DNA of 64,000 nucleotides. Source: Methanohalophilus halophilus (GTDB taxonomy: Archaea > Halobacteriota > Methanosarcinia > Methanosarcinales > Methanosarcinaceae). The DNA is taken from positions 1,192,057-1,256,056 of the forward strand of contig NZ_CP017921.1 of the NCBI RefSeq assembly GCF_001889405.1. Reading direction: 5' to 3'. Positions within the stretch are counted from its first letter, which is position 1. Each line of letters begins with the position of its first letter. Below, piece after piece: positions 62,955-64,000 of this stretch. The notes beneath the pieces are model-generated. The model saw only the letters and a list, made by a program, of their open reading frames with translations, had not been told where the DNA came from and ran no database searches. The position numbers and the translations under genes are program-made.

Positions 62955-64000
62955 TTATTTTTGGCGTGGATGATAGATACAATAAGGTTCTTCTTCCAGA
63001 TAATCCCCGGTTGCTGCATATGCCCGGGCACGGCACCCACCGCAAACATTCTTGTATTCACATTTGCCGCATTTTCCCTTTAGGAGACTGAAATCCCTGA
63101 GTTCATTGAACAAAGTTGAATTGTTCCATATTTCTCCGAAAGATTGCTGTCTTATATTGCCGGCAATTGCAGGAAGGTAGCCGCAGGGCTGCACATCCCC
63201 GGTACTTGAAACAAAACAAAAGGCAGTCCCTCCCAGACACCCTCTGCTCACAGCATCAAAGCCATGGGTTTTGATTGAAACTTCCACTCCTTCCTTTTCC
63301 GCACACTGGCGCATAATACGGAAATAATGGGGCGCACAGGTAGCTTTGAGTTCAAGGGAAGTATGCTTTTTCTGTTCATAGAACCAGTGCAGTATCCTTT
63401 CATACTCTGCCGGGGGTATCTCCTCATCTGCAAGGTTTTCCCCTCTGCCTGTAGGCACAAGCAGGAAAATATGGAGGGCTTCGGCTCCCAATGAAGTAGC
63501 CATTTTAAGGATACGTGGAATCTCTCCAAGATTTCTTTTGGTTATTGTAGTATTAATTTGAAAATCCATGCCTTCTGCTTTGAGGGCATCAATTCCCTCC
63601 ATGGCTTTGTCAAAGGCACCTTTAACTCCCCTGAACCCATCATGGGTTGCAGAGTCTGCCCCATCAAGACTTATACTGACCCTCTTTATTCCTGCTTCTT
63701 TGAGTTTTCTTACAGTTTCCCTGTCAAGGAGGGTGCCGTTTGTAGCAAGTACCACCCTGAGGCCTTTATTTGTGCCATAACGGGCAAGTTCATATACATC
63801 AGGGCGAACAAGTGGTTCACCTCCACTGAGAATTAATATTGGGGAACCAAAGGAAGCGACCTGGTCAATGAATGTTTTTGCCTCGAATGTGTCCAGTTCA
63901 CCAATAGCTTTTTCGTCGGTGGATGCACCTCTGCAATGCATGCATGAAAGGTTGCATCTGGATGTCAATTCCCAGGCAATTAATCTTGGAGGGTTGGGTT
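62955..64000 (-). CDS. ahbD: Radical SAM heme synthase AhbD, partial (N-terminus outside window)
   Basis: Converts Fe-coproporphyrin III to heme by two radical decarboxylations. The radical SAM motif CNLSCMHC follows [12 protein letters not shown], which reads through to the right edge, so the apparent TTG at 63968 is internal. Later: [33 protein letters not shown], and a C-terminal SPASM region with CGYLPA and [18 protein letters not shown] for a second cluster. AhbC is not in the window. The length and SPASM spacing favour AhbD over AhbC. Confidence 0.88.
   Translation of the reverse strand, partial: PNPPRLIAWELTSRCNLSCMHCRGASTDEKAIGELDTFEAKTFIDQVASFGSPILILSGGEPLVRPDVYELARYGTNKGLRVVLATNGTLLDRETVRKLKEAGIKRVSISLDGADSATHDGFRGVKGAFDKAMEGIDALKAEGMDFQINTTITKRNLGEIPRILKMATSLGAEALHIFLLVPTGRGENLADEEIPPAEYERILHWFYEQKKHTSLELKATCAPHYFRIMRQCAEKEGVEVSIKTHGFDAVSRGCLGGTAFCFVSSTGDVQPCGYLPAIAGNIRQQSFGEIWNNSTLFNELRDFSLLKGKCGKCEYKNVCGGCRARAYAATGDYLEEEPYCIYHPRQK

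Overview
The window looks like the chromosome of a methylotrophic methanogen of the Methanosarcinaceae, most like a moderately halophilic genus such as Methanohalophilus (inference). It carries mer next to fpoF (the membrane F420H2 dehydrogenase input module), archaeal type-2 seryl-tRNA synthetase, archaeal ribosomal proteins, the siroheme-dependent (Ahb) heme pathway, a multiheme cytochrome c and anaerobic cobalamin genes. No gene whose end I can see stops at TAG, while one gene carries an in-frame TAG, as expected of an organism that decodes UAG as pyrrolysine.

Bases 1-14100 are a cell-surface region. A nitroreductase fragment is followed by a large secreted calcium-loop protein behind a structured leader, a tandem-repeat surface protein, two related membrane-anchored proteins, a small winged-helix regulator and a DUF116-like Cys-rich protein. 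Two surface proteins share a duplicated promoter and N-terminal domain and both end in a VPxxxP-type sorting signal. They are followed directly by an archaeosortase and a coupled membrane protein. A TTAGAAAC-type motif recurs in the intergenic DNA.

Bases 14200-23800 hold inositol-phosphate synthase, a DUF429 protein and a nine-gene minus-strand redox operon: desulforedoxin, two DUF2180 proteins, a carboxymuconolactone decarboxylase-like protein, a five-heme cytochrome c, ferredoxin, an iron-sulfur flavoprotein with in-frame TAG, an FNR-like reductase and archaeoflavoprotein AfpA. The operon is divergent from mer-fpoF-nadM.

Bases 23800-34150 hold an AK6-type kinase, the trpDFEG operon behind three TGTACA-like boxes spaced 10 bp, CorA, a sensor histidine kinase, a UbiA-family prenyltransferase, a receiver protein and a FilR1-type regulator. 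Bases 34300-40100 are a cobalamin locus: cbiP divergent from cbiTLFG(N)G(C)HC, with a perfect palindrome between them.

Bases 40100-54900 are mostly housekeeping: CcdA and a thioredoxin lipoprotein, riboflavin reductase, CBS and Usp proteins, an amidohydrolase, a DNA glycosylase, hisS, rps15, RecJ-like nuclease, Pcc1, uracil-DNA glycosylase, serS, rps3ae and gltX. Bases 54900-64000 are one long minus-strand run. It goes from glutamate to heme (hemA, hemL, hemB, hemC, sirC, ahbA, ahbB, ahbD) and continues into pyrD-pyrK, supplying tetrapyrroles for heme, siroheme and the corrinoids made by the cbi genes. No rRNA, tRNA, CRISPR array or intact insertion sequence was seen.
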